From positions 37,215 to 101,214 of the forward strand of contig CALSPN010000004.1 of assembly GCA_943788245.1 (NCBI GenBank): a stretch of 64,000 bases of DNA, given 5' to 3'. Made by a program: the position numbers and the translations under genes. Within the stretch, counting starts at the first letter, position 1. Every line of letters starts with the position of its first letter. This document shows positions 20,460 to 28,964 of this stretch, piece by piece. The stretch is from an uncultured Verrucomicrobiae bacterium. Its GTDB lineage: Bacteria > Verrucomicrobiota > Verrucomicrobiia > Limisphaerales > AAA164-E04. Under the pieces are notes generated by a model that did no database searches, had not been told where the DNA came from, and saw nothing but the letters and a program-made list of their open reading frames with translations.

Positions 20460-22046
20460 ATGATCTCACTCATGGATCATGACACACCACAGGTAAACAT
20501 CCTCCTAACGCTCGAAGAAAGTGAATCTAAAGACGCGTGGAAACATGCATGTGCCGATGCTTTGGGTGTGCCTTTGGAGCGGATAAAAGAGGTTCGACTG
20601 CGAAAACGATCCATCGATGCACGCCAGAGAACAATCAAAGTTCAACTCCGACTTGATGTGGGGCTGGATGCTTCGCTGCCAGAATTAGAATCTCCCGCAA
20701 ACAGTTACCTGAAAATCTCTGAAAAAGCCCGTAAGGTGATCATTGTGGGCAGTGGTCCAGCCGGATTGTTTGCCGCACTGCAAGTCATTTCGCTTGGAAT
20801 GCAACCCATTGTATTGGAGCGTGGAAAGGATGTTTCTTCCCGTCGATTCGACTTGGCCCCTCTGTTAAGAGAAGGGGTAGTAAACGAAGAATCGAACTAT
20901 TGTTTCGGGGAGGGTGGTGCAGGAACTTTTTCGGATGGAAAACTTTACACACGAGCCAAAAAGCGGGGGCCGGTTGCGGACATTTACCGCACTCTAGTTG
21001 CGCACGGGGCCCCGGAGAACATTCTCATCGAATCACATCCTCACATTGGCTCAAATTTATTGCCCAATGTGGTTCGAAAGATGCGTGAATCGGTAATCGC
21101 TGCCGGTGGCGAAGTGCATTTTCAAACTAAGGTCACGGACTTGATCCTCTCGAAGGATCGTATCACTGGAGTAGTATGCAATGAAAACAAATCCTTTGAA
21201 GCAAAAGCGGTGATTCTCGCAACGGGGCATTCGGCACGCGATATTTATCAGTTGCTAAATGACAAAAAGATCCTTCTTGAATCAAAACCCTTTGCGATAG
21301 GAGTTCGCATCGAACATTCCCAATCTTTCGTCGACCTTCATCAGTATCACCTGCAATCAGGGGAGCAACGGCCAAATGCACTCCCTGCGGCAAGTTATCG
21401 ATTGGCTACAAAAATTGATCATCGCGGGGTCCATTCCTTTTGCATGTGCCCCGGAGGCTTCATTGTTCCAGCAGCCACTTCCAATTCCGAAATCGTGGTG
21501 AATGGCATGAGCTTATCCAGAAGAGATTCTGCTTTTGCCAACAGTGGTATGGTCGTCACTGTCGAACCAGAAGATACCTCACATTACGAAAAAGAGCACG
21601 GGCCGCTGGCTGGCATTATTTATCAACAAAAAATCGAGCACGCCGCCAAGCAAGCTGGTGGCGGAGGTCAGGTTGCACCTGCTCAGCGAGTCACCGATTT
21701 CCTCAAAGGAGCAGTTTCGTCGACATTACCCAAAACCAGCTATTTTCCTGGCACTGAATCGGTTGACCTGAATGAATTATTGCCCGCCGAAATCACTCGA
21801 AGACTGAAGCAAGGCTTCACACTCTTTGGCAATCAGATGCCAGGCTACATTACTGATTCGGCCATCCTTATTGGTTTCGAAACTCGAACCAGTTCGCCCG
21901 TAAGAATCCCAAGAGATCCCGATACTCTCGAACACCCCATGGTCAAAGGCTTATATCCTTGCGGTGAAGGAGCAGGCTATGCAGGCGGTATTGTCAGTGC
22001 TGCTTTAGACGGATTGAGGTGTGCTCAGGCAATCAAGAACGCCTGA
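20460..22046 (+). CDS. FAD-dependent dehydrogenase (COG2509-like)
   Basis: 528-residue cytoplasmic flavoprotein. The first ~85 residues form a small alpha/beta domain (RIKEVRLRKRSIDARQR) typical of the uncharacterised COG2509 FAD dehydrogenases. The Rossmann FAD-binding motif VIIVGSGPAGLFAAL follows at ~96-110, then CFGEGGAGTFSDGKLYTR, ATGHSARD, and a C-terminal FAD motif GLYPCGEGAGYAGGIVSAALDG. The C-F-G-E-G-G-A-G-x-F-S-D-G-K-L signature is diagnostic for this group. The reaction is unknown. It is divergent from the CotH gene with an 84-base gap and appears monocistronic. Confidence 0.9.
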   Translation: MISLMDHDTPQVNILLTLEESESKDAWKHACADALGVPLERIKEVRLRKRSIDARQRTIKVQLRLDVGLDASLPELESPANSYLKISEKARKVIIVGSGPAGLFAALQVISLGMQPIVLERGKDVSSRRFDLAPLLREGVVNEESNYCFGEGGAGTFSDGKLYTRAKKRGPVADIYRTLVAHGAPENILIESHPHIGSNLLPNVVRKMRESVIAAGGEVHFQTKVTDLILSKDRITGVVCNENKSFEAKAVILATGHSARDIYQLLNDKKILLESKPFAIGVRIEHSQSFVDLHQYHLQSGEQRPNALPAASYRLATKIDHRGVHSFCMCPGGFIVPAATSNSEIVVNGMSLSRRDSAFANSGMVVTVEPEDTSHYEKEHGPLAGIIYQQKIEHAAKQAGGGGQVAPAQRVTDFLKGAVSSTLPKTSYFPGTESVDLNELLPAEITRRLKQGFTLFGNQMPGYITDSAILIGFETRTSSPVRIPRDPDTLEHPMVKGLYPCGEGAGYAGGIVSAALDGLRCAQAIKNA

Positions 22047-22285
22047 CACATTTCGCGCTAATTGAGGTGTCCACTTCAAGACCGATGCGCGTTTAAGGCC
22101 AAAAAATCAGACCGATGGCTGCAAGCCATAACGTCGAGTCCTTCCCCTCGGGAGCCATAGAGTATAGCCTCCACTCACGCCGTAACCGGACTCCAAAGAG
22201 CTCAAAAAATGTCACACGCATCGAATGAGACATGGTTCACCCTTGAAAATATATGGAGAACAACATATGATTTGAATCATGACAC

Positions 22286-22771
22286 ATGAAAATGTTATTC
22301 GTCACTTTCGTTTTAGTTAGCTTATCGGGCTCAATACAGATTTCACTGGCTCAGGGCTTTTACGCCGTCTCGAGGCCAACCATCATGCATCCTGCACGAG
22401 GCGTGTTTTTTGGACCTGTGCTTGCTCGTCCACAAATAGTGCAAGGAGGAGGAGCGCAAACATTCGCTCAACAGAAGCAAAGCCCAAAAGCAATCACTCC
22501 GTGGGCTCAAAGCGATTCCAAAGCAGTTTCAAGAGATCAAATTCTATCCCGTATAGAGCGATTGTGGGGTCAGGTCCGACGTGGACAAACTCAGGCGATG
22601 TATGCATTGGCAAAAATTTATGAGAAAGGGAATCCATTAGAACCACAACCCGCCATGAGTCACAGACTTCTCGTTATGGCAGCCCAAAAGGGCCACAAAC
22701 GAGCCCTTGCTGATTTACGCAAGCAATCCAGCAAGGGCACAGACAGCAAAACGGCTAAATTGGAGAAATGA
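22286..22771 (+). CDS. Small secreted protein with a Sel1-like repeat
   Basis: 161 residues. A signal peptide spans ~1-22 (LFVTFVLVSLSGSIQISLAQ), then a low-complexity linker, then a Sel1/TPR-like helical pair (QAMYALAKIYEKGN and MSHRLLVMAAQKGHKRALADL). Sel1 repeats mediate protein contacts, so this may be a periplasmic scaffold or inhibitor. It converges on the MauE-like gene with only 8 bases between stops. The 240-base gap upstream contains no recognisable element. Confidence 0.7.
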   Translation: MKMLFVTFVLVSLSGSIQISLAQGFYAVSRPTIMHPARGVFFGPVLARPQIVQGGGAQTFAQQKQSPKAITPWAQSDSKAVSRDQILSRIERLWGQVRRGQTQAMYALAKIYEKGNPLEPQPAMSHRLLVMAAQKGHKRALADLRKQSSKGTDSKTAKLEK

Positions 22772-22779
22772 GCAATTCA

Positions 22780-23259
22780 TTACCTTCCTGATTGAAACGA
22801 AAACCGGATTGCTGGCAATAAACCGAATTTGTGGCTTTTGATGCATGCTATCCAAAAAGAAAGGAAAATGAGCACCACATTTTGAATGAGTTTGTGGCAG
22901 ACGATTACCTCTCCAGTACCGCATCCACAGTCGAATTGGATATCACAAAACGCAATACCACCAGCGGAATATAAGTCCAGAGCACGCCATGAAACCATGC
23001 TTGTAAACGCAACCAGAAGTGCACCTAAACTGAATGCACTCGCCCTGACTCCAACGCCCAGCATCAGCAATAAACCGCACCAGACTTCAAACCAGGGCAA
23101 CCAAGCTGCGACGACGTTCATTTGCCAGGGGGCTTGAAGAATATCAAATTCGCGGATACTCTTGAGAAAAGTCACCGGGTCCAGCGTCTTGGTCCAGCCA
23201 AGGTAGATGAACATTCCCCCAATGAATACGCGAATCAAAAAAGCAGCAGTGTCCTTCAT
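22780..23259 (-). CDS. MauE/DoxX-like redox membrane protein
   Basis: 159-residue inner-membrane protein with four predicted helices and the DoxX/MauE opening (FLIRVFIGGMFIYLGWTKTLDP). A loop between helices 3 and 4 carries a Cys-rich stretch, AFCDIQFDCGCGTGEVIVCHK, as in methylamine-utilisation MauE proteins that handle disulfide chemistry. It overlaps the rhodanese-like gene by 4 bases and is the third gene of the DUF1573/rhodanese operon. The likely role is electron supply to periplasmic thiols. Confidence 0.8.
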   Translation of the reverse strand: MKDTAAFLIRVFIGGMFIYLGWTKTLDPVTFLKSIREFDILQAPWQMNVVAAWLPWFEVWCGLLLMLGVGVRASAFSLGALLVAFTSMVSWRALDLYSAGGIAFCDIQFDCGCGTGEVIVCHKLIQNVVLIFLSFWIACIKSHKFGLLPAIRFSFQSGR

Positions 23260-23936
23260 GGTGTCTCTTGGGCCTGCTGCATGGAATGCAGTTCTTCAAA
23301 ATCATCAAACCGATCTCCCATGGCGATTGGATAGGCTCCCCCGTTCCATCCGCGCATGCCTGCTGCATAGATAAAAAGTTTGTCCTGTGAGACGCCCAAT
23401 TGTTGGAGATCTGTTGCGGTGAATTCGCTGTCTTCACAATGACCGCCACTGCAATAAACGATCACCTGTTCAGCGATCTGACACATCGGCAGTACCAGGT
23501 CAATGTATTGGTCTATTTTATAATGATCCAGTAGATAGGCGCCGGGAATGTGTCGCTCTTGAAAAAGGGTTTCATTTCGAGCGTCAATGAGAACAACTTC
23601 ACCAGATTCCAAACGTGGATCTTCCATCAGCGCGACAACTTCAGCAGTACTTTTGGGCTGAAACCCTTTCTGCATAAGCCGTTCAATCGATTGCTGAACT
23701 TCCGTTTCGAATGAGTGATCAGAAGAATGCTGCCTCCCTGAGTTGGAATCTTTTAATGAAATTGTCTCGGAAGTGAGAAAGTAATCACGAGTCACATCCA
23801 GACCATTGCTCGAATGATGGTTCAAAATTACTGACAAGGCAGTTCCGAGTCCAAGCACAAACAACCATTCAGGCCAGCTACTGTTAAGATCTTTGGATGA
23901 AGCCACAAATATCCCTTGCGATAAGAGCTGTAACAC
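23256..23936 (-). CDS. Membrane-anchored rhodanese-like protein
   Basis: 226 residues. An N-terminal hydrophobic segment (WPEWLFVLGLGTALSVIL, ~22-40) is followed by a linker and one rhodanese domain (~95-215) with DARNETLFQERHIPGAYLL and the active-site loop VIVYCSGGHCEDS. The cysteine of C-S-G-G-H-C-E-D is in the catalytic position, and a second cysteine follows four residues later. It is probably a sulfurtransferase or a cysteine-phosphatase-like domain facing the periplasm. It starts 3 bases after the DUF1573 gene and overlaps the MauE-like gene. Confidence 0.85.
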   Translation of the reverse strand: MLQLLSQGIFVASSKDLNSSWPEWLFVLGLGTALSVILNHHSSNGLDVTRDYFLTSETISLKDSNSGRQHSSDHSFETEVQQSIERLMQKGFQPKSTAEVVALMEDPRLESGEVVLIDARNETLFQERHIPGAYLLDHYKIDQYIDLVLPMCQIAEQVIVYCSGGHCEDSEFTATDLQQLGVSQDKLFIYAAGMRGWNGGAYPIAMGDRFDDFEELHSMQQAQETP

Positions 23937-23939
23937 CCA

Positions 23940-24950
23940 TTATTTTTTCAATTTCCGATAGGAACCCACGGGCACCTCGAAATCACTGAATTCTTCGTGG
24001 TTAGTCTTGAGTGTGAGCTTCGCATCCTTCAGCTCGTCCACGTTGAGTCCCGCGGGAAATGTCAGAGTCATACGATGATGTTTTCCATTGTTGAGAATAT
24101 TCGTGTCGATCTTGACACCTTCAACAGACATTTTCACATCAGATAATTCCAGAGGCGTGTCTTGGTAAGAGAGTACTGTCAGATACTTTTTCATGGGCTT
24201 CGCGAGCACTCCCTCCTTGAGTAAAATCCGATTGGGAACAACTTGAACGGGAGCCATGACGTAGGCAGTAGCCGAGATCTGGTGATTGCGTGCATCTGGG
24301 ATATTGGTTTCAAAACGGATTGTCCCACGATTCGAACCGTAGACCAGAGGGGGAACCGTTGTGATCTCGATTTGGTATTCCTTGCCCTCGGTGATCGTCT
24401 TGAGAACTGCCTTGAATCGCTCACCTTCGACTCTGAGATTTTTGATTTGCATCTGCGTTTCGACCTGGTTGGTCACTTTGATGATTGAAGTTTTCTCGCC
24501 CGTGAGAGACTTGAGCGCAGGGAATGCGGCGACCTGCGGATCCACGACAACTGGCATCCAGACTTTACCTTTGATCTGCAGGAAGGAGGTTGGATGCTTT
24601 GGATCATTGCTGGTAACAGTAACCGATTTACTTAAGGGGCCCTTGAATCTGGTTGTACTAAGTTTGATCGGAATAATTCCAGAACGCCCTGGCTCAATGG
24701 ACTTGGAGAACTCTCCTGCAGTCGTACAACCACAACCGGGCCTTACACTCTTGATTTTGAGGACTTGGTTGCCTCTATTGAAGAACTTGAAGTCGTAACG
24801 AATTTCCTCGCCTTGCTGCACGGTACCGAATTGGTAGACAGGTGTTTCAAATTCAATGACAGGAAAGGCTTCAACTTGATTATCCTGAGCCTTCGCAAGG
24901 GTCAGACCGACCAGAAAAAAACAGGCAGCAAATTTCGATAAAATATTCAT
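23940..24950 (-). CDS. Secreted DUF1573-domain protein
   Basis: 336 residues. A signal peptide covers ~1-21 (FAACFFLVGLTLAKA). The following DUF1573 Ig-like domain has Y-Q-F-G-T-V-Q-Q-G-E and K-S-V-R-P-G-C-G-C-T-T-A, the paired-cysteine signature of this family, then V-T-S-N-D-P-K-H-P. Two further beta-rich Ig-like stretches fill the rest. The family is common in Bacteroidetes and PVC bacteria, and its function is unknown. It is the first gene of a tight operon with a rhodanese and a MauE-like protein, which suggests the Cys-Gly-Cys is handled redox-wise. Confidence 0.88.
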   Translation of the reverse strand: MNILSKFAACFFLVGLTLAKAQDNQVEAFPVIEFETPVYQFGTVQQGEEIRYDFKFFNRGNQVLKIKSVRPGCGCTTAGEFSKSIEPGRSGIIPIKLSTTRFKGPLSKSVTVTSNDPKHPTSFLQIKGKVWMPVVVDPQVAAFPALKSLTGEKTSIIKVTNQVETQMQIKNLRVEGERFKAVLKTITEGKEYQIEITTVPPLVYGSNRGTIRFETNIPDARNHQISATAYVMAPVQVVPNRILLKEGVLAKPMKKYLTVLSYQDTPLELSDVKMSVEGVKIDTNILNNGKHHRMTLTFPAGLNVDELKDAKLTLKTNHEEFSDFEVPVGSYRKLKK

Positions 24951-25030
24951 TTTTGCATTAAAAAAGGTTGATTCATGCTCGTGTTGGCGGAATAACGCAG
25001 CTGAAACAGCATTAAGGTTAATTCCAACAC

Positions 25031-25843
25031 TTACTCACTGTCGGCGATGATCGGTGAAATTGCAATGCCTGAATCGATGCGTCTGCGAGCTTTCATAGCC
25101 AAGTAAGGAGGCACATATTCGCAGCGATGAGCAAAACTTCCAGGCAAAGCGTCTGCTTTCCCATGCCAGGGCTCACGAAGATCTTCAATGACGAAGCCAT
25201 GCCTGCACAAGCCACCAACAAGAGCTTCCAATGTGTGAAGGAATTCCATGGCCCCCGATTCCCGGTGCTCACTACCATCGATGGGAGGTAACTTTCCCTG
25301 ATATCTTGCGGAAACCTCCACCGCATACTTACCGCACTCCGGTTTGGGTGTGGTCTGCAGACTGAAAGGTTGCTTGTGCTGAACAATGTATAACCCTCCT
25401 GGTTTGAGCACCCTAGCAACTTCTCGATGCAGGCCTTCGATGTTCTGGATGTAACAACTACTCACGGGTTGCATGATCAGATCAAACTCTTTTTCCATCA
25501 AACCATGAAGATCCGTCATGCAGCGCTGAAGTCTCCGTATGCGAAAATCATATCGTTCGGCCATGATCCGATCCTTTTCCAGCATCGCTTCAGAAATATC
25601 CACGACAGTCACGTCTGCTCCCGCAGCTGCATATAGAGGAGCATGCTTACCACCTCCTGCCCCCAGACAAAGCACACGACGTCCTTGAACTCCTTTTGGC
25701 AACCATTGATAAATATTTATGTAGGGCAAAGGATTATTGAGAGCGCGCGCAGAGACAGTAGCTGTAAATCCACTCTTCATGGCAACCAATTTGTCCCATA
25801 TCTCAGCATTGTGCTGAGAAGCTTTTCTCGATAAATCTTCCAT
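25031..25843 (-). CDS. Class I SAM-dependent methyltransferase
   Basis: 270 residues, cytoplasmic. The SAM-binding motif I is RVLCLGAGGGKHAPLY, motif II is DVTVVDISEAMLEKD, and post-motif regions FDLIMQPVSSCYIQNI and VARVLKPGGLYIVQHKQPF match the UbiE/methyltransferase-11 fold. The N-terminus has no signal. The substrate is not evident. It stands alone on the minus strand, ~80 bases upstream of the DUF1573 operon, and could be read with it. Confidence 0.85.
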   Translation of the reverse strand: MEDLSRKASQHNAEIWDKLVAMKSGFTATVSARALNNPLPYINIYQWLPKGVQGRRVLCLGAGGGKHAPLYAAAGADVTVVDISEAMLEKDRIMAERYDFRIRRLQRCMTDLHGLMEKEFDLIMQPVSSCYIQNIEGLHREVARVLKPGGLYIVQHKQPFSLQTTPKPECGKYAVEVSARYQGKLPPIDGSEHRESGAMEFLHTLEALVGGLCRHGFVIEDLREPWHGKADALPGSFAHRCEYVPPYLAMKARRRIDSGIAISPIIADSE

Positions 25844-26107
25844 CGTATGACTCGTTTATTTCGTAATTGTGAGTTTTATGATGGCCTGATTTAAGAACCC
25901 TACCCAAAGAAAACGCAATAAAAACTAGTCTCAAGACCACTTTTCAGCATTTTCCTGATCAATGACATGAGACAATCGGCACTATAAACCTGAAAAAAGC
26001 CCTTTTTTGGCGATTAAAGAAAACAACTTGTAGGATCATGCACCCTTGGCTTGACCGACAATGAAAAATCCGATTGGATAAACACACCAAGCCACAATAT
26101 TAGGAAT

Positions 26108-27388
26108 ATGAACAAATTAATTGTCATTTTACTCGGATGCCTTGCGACAGGATGGATTGCCGGGTTACAAGCGGATGAACAATCTGCCATCGCAACGGTT
26201 GAATCATACGGAGGCCAGGTGCTGGGTATCGCCAAAGACGTCGAAGGCGTGCGTGTATTGATTCCCCCCAAGACTTTTGAAGGACGCGTTCTTACAGACG
26301 CTGATCTCGAAGTCTTGAAAGAAATCCCGGGGATCATGGAATTAGATATCAAAAATGCAGGCATCGGAGATGCGGGTGTTGCCCATCTGAGCAATCTCGC
26401 AAGTCTGGAACGTTTGCATCTTGAAAAAACCAAAATCACTGACGCAGGCCTCAAGCACCTTACAGGGCTGTCCAACCTCGTTTATCTCAACCTGTATGGT
26501 ACCGAGGTAAGCGCGAGCGGTATGGATGCTTTGAAAACGTTGAAGAAACTGAAAAATCTTTATTTATGGCAGACAAAGGTAAGCGAAGATGCGGCAAAAT
26601 CTTTTCAAGCAGCCATGGAGAAATCCGGCAATGACGCTCTGGAGATTAACCTGGGATGGGAGAAGGAACTCTTGAGCAAAGCCCGTCTGGCAGCTTTGAA
26701 AACTCAGCGCGAAGCTCTTGAAAGCAGCGCAACTGAAGAATCGACTGAATTGGTGGTTGCCGAAGACCCAGACTTCGCCACGCACATCATGCCTATTCTC
26801 GAGGCAAATTGTGTCAAGTGTCATGGGGAGGAAAAACAAAAATCCAAACTGCGTCTCGATAGCTATGCCGCAGTCATGGAAGGCACACCCGATGGCAAAA
26901 TTGTTGTAGCAGGGGATTTGATCGGCAGTAGTTTATTCCAATTGATTACTTTGCCTGCAGATGATGATGACCTGATGCCTCCAAAAAACGGGCCTTTGAG
27001 TGAAAACGAAATCGCTCAAATTCGTAACTGGATCGTTAAGGGAGCCAAAGCTGAGGCTGAGGTGGTAGCTGTGGAAGAAACAAAAGTGGCATCCAAGGAA
27101 AGCGGTGTTTTTGGAGAATTTATCCTACCGATTTTAAAGGAAAGATGTGCGGACTGTCACGGAGAGGACAAGCAGAAAGCCAAACTGCGCCTTGATTCGC
27201 TGGCCGCGACACTTAAGGGTGCAGACGGAGAAGCTATCGTTGTCAGCGGTAAACCTGATGAAAGTTCCCTCTATGCACGTGTCATCCTTCCAGCAGATCA
27301 CGATGACCGCATGCCTCCTAAAGGAGATTTGCTATCAAAGGCACAAACCGACTTGATCAAGCTTTGGATCACGAGCGGCGCAGAGTAA
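26108..27388 (+). CDS. Secreted LRR protein with two c-type haem-binding domains
   Basis: 426 residues from the ATG at 26108, chosen because a signal peptide follows (KLIVILLGCLATGWIAGLQA) and AGGA precedes it; the frame continues up to 26051. Residues ~60-170 form leucine-rich repeats of the G-V-A-H-L-S-N-L-A-S-L-E-R-L type. Two tandem PVC-type cytochrome domains follow, each with an F-x-x-x-I-x-P-I-L-x-x-x-C-x-x-C-H-G-E pattern (CVKCHGEEK and CADCHGEDK) and a distal M-P-P-K methionine. It is probably periplasmic or surface and acts in electron transfer or carbohydrate metabolism. It ends at a strong terminator. Confidence 0.9.
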   Translation: MNKLIVILLGCLATGWIAGLQADEQSAIATVESYGGQVLGIAKDVEGVRVLIPPKTFEGRVLTDADLEVLKEIPGIMELDIKNAGIGDAGVAHLSNLASLERLHLEKTKITDAGLKHLTGLSNLVYLNLYGTEVSASGMDALKTLKKLKNLYLWQTKVSEDAAKSFQAAMEKSGNDALEINLGWEKELLSKARLAALKTQREALESSATEESTELVVAEDPDFATHIMPILEANCVKCHGEEKQKSKLRLDSYAAVMEGTPDGKIVVAGDLIGSSLFQLITLPADDDDLMPPKNGPLSENEIAQIRNWIVKGAKAEAEVVAVEETKVASKESGVFGEFILPILKERCADCHGEDKQKAKLRLDSLAATLKGADGEAIVVSGKPDESSLYARVILPADHDDRMPPKGDLLSKAQTDLIKLWITSGAE

Positions 27389-27415
27389 AATATCTAGCAA
27401 TTTCAGCATTGAAAG

Positions 27416-27448
27416 AAAGCGCCTCCAGTCAACTGGAGGCGCTTTTTT
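27416..27448 (+). terminator. Rho-independent terminator of the LRR-cytochrome gene
   Basis: AAGCGCCTCCAG, a TCAA tetraloop and CTGGAGGCGCTT form a G/C-rich 12-bp stem followed by TTTTTT. It begins 28 bases after the stop codon at 27388. Confidence 0.95.
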
Positions 27449-27944
27449 ATTGAGGAACCAATAAGCCTGCAATCCTCATGATAGATTTGCACAAGAAGCC
27501 TTGATTTTATTTGGATTTTCTTCCCCCCGAATCTCCCTCTATTCATGAAAAGAGTGCCGCTCTAGGCGTGATGGCATTGTAAGTTAACAAAAGATCGGGT
27601 CGCACCTTTTTCTTGATTCTTTTCACCACCATGAACGCAGTAGGTGAGAAGATATTAAGCGGAAATAAAGCGATCCTAACTGGTATGGATTCTGTAAATC
27701 CCATCAAAACTTCGCATTTGTAAAAGCTGGTTTTCTCCTTGTTACCTCAGGTTTGATGCTCCCCTGCCCAAACGCCTGCTTTGACTGGAGAAAAAGCCAG
27801 CAGAAAGAGCAGTATGCCTGGCAAGAAGAGTATACTTCAACAGACATTACATAGTTTTGCATTTAACAACAAAGCAACAATTAACGGCCTCATTGAGGTG
27901 CTTTCTACTTTACACCCCTGTATGCCATCGCTATAGGGAATTAT
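27449..27944. other. Intergenic stretch without a gene
   Basis: About 500 bases with no convincing coding frame, tRNA or riboswitch. It holds one interrupted inverted repeat: left arm near 27726-27737 (GCTGGTTTTCTC) and right arm near 27788-27801 (GAGAAAAAGCCAGC), separated by about 50 bases. Its meaning is unclear. The promoter of the following prepilin-type gene must lie near 27900, but I cannot place boxes. Confidence 0.5.
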
Positions 27945-28676
27945 ATGTCCACTTTGTTTATCCCCAGGCAAAAGGTATCGACTCATGCATTTACACTGAT
28001 CGAGCTACTGGTAGTTATTGCCATCATAGCGATCCTTGCAGGCATGCTTCTACCAGCCTTGAGCAAGGCCAAGGATAAAGCGAATTCAACTCTTTGCAGA
28101 AGCAATCTGAAACAAATGGGATTCGCCATCTTTATGTATGTGGACGATAATGATGGCAAACTACCATATGCATGGGGTGAGGGACCAAATTCTTACATCC
28201 ACGACGCGAATATCAATAATTTCGAAGCATTGCTGTTTAGCTACTATGGACGCTCTAAATTCGATGCTGCGCAACAAGGCCAAAACTTTACCAACGGTGT
28301 TTCACAATGCCCTATCCGTCTCAAGGAGCCTCTCAAAGGAGGCAATCCCTGGAAGATAAGTTATGGAATGAATCAGTACACATCCAAAAACTTCCCTAAC
28401 GCAAGGGGCAAGTTTCCTTCAGCCGATACAGCCAAACTGGGGAGTGTGCGCCAACCAACCCAAACTCTGTTGGTATCCGATCTTGCTTATGTGCGCAACC
28501 ATCCCCCCATTATCAACCTTTCCACCAATAATCTTGGCTACCGTCACGGCGAACGTTATCCAAATGGCGGAGCAATGACTCTTTTCATGGACGCACATGT
28601 TGCGAGTTTCAAGCAATCCCAGACCAATGGGATAGTTCTCGACTTCAAGGTAAACCCGAATCTAGTACTTCCGTGA
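27945..28676 (+). CDS. Prepilin-type N-terminal cleavage/methylation protein
   Basis: 243 residues, intact. Leader ending S-T-H-A, then [20 protein letters not shown] (Glu+5 conserved), helix into [15 protein letters not shown], and cysteines at ~55 and ~125 (VSQCPIRL). The C-terminal part contains [20 protein letters not shown], the H-G-x-R-x-N-G-G-x-x-x-x-F-M-D motif shared with other members. It is probably exported through a type II/IV-like pathway; function unknown. A hairpin follows its stop. Confidence 0.9.
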   Translation: MSTLFIPRQKVSTHAFTLIELLVVIAIIAILAGMLLPALSKAKDKANSTLCRSNLKQMGFAIFMYVDDNDGKLPYAWGEGPNSYIHDANINNFEALLFSYYGRSKFDAAQQGQNFTNGVSQCPIRLKEPLKGGNPWKISYGMNQYTSKNFPNARGKFPSADTAKLGSVRQPTQTLLVSDLAYVRNHPPIINLSTNNLGYRHGERYPNGGAMTLFMDAHVASFKQSQTNGIVLDFKVNPNLVLP

Positions 28677-28704
28677 GTGGGGACAAATCCAATCCCCACT
28701 TTAT
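28676..28704 (+). terminator. Hairpin after the prepilin-type gene
   Basis: AGTGGGGA pairs with TCCCCACT across a 9-base loop, starting at the stop codon and followed by TTTATCATT. The T-run is short, so it is a weak terminator candidate. Confidence 0.5.
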
Positions 28705-28964
28705 CATTAACTACAATTAGTGATACTTTATAAAATCTAAGTAAATATTACTTATTTAAACATACATATTCACAAGTTGTTGTAGGCGTGCTTTATCCCC
28801 TCCTTCTATTTTACCACTTAAAGCATTTGACATTCGTGAATTACCACAAATAAGATGTGTTGTTCCCTTTTTAAACCTCGACTGCATCGGCAATACTGCT
28901 TGCTCATGCGTTTGGCCAATTAGGGATAAACTGTACTCAATAGCTGAAATAACACAGATATAGT

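Noticed and set aside
22047..22285. Possible tRNA or riboswitch in the gap before the Sel1-like gene
   Set aside because: No cloverleaf or conserved riboswitch core could be found.
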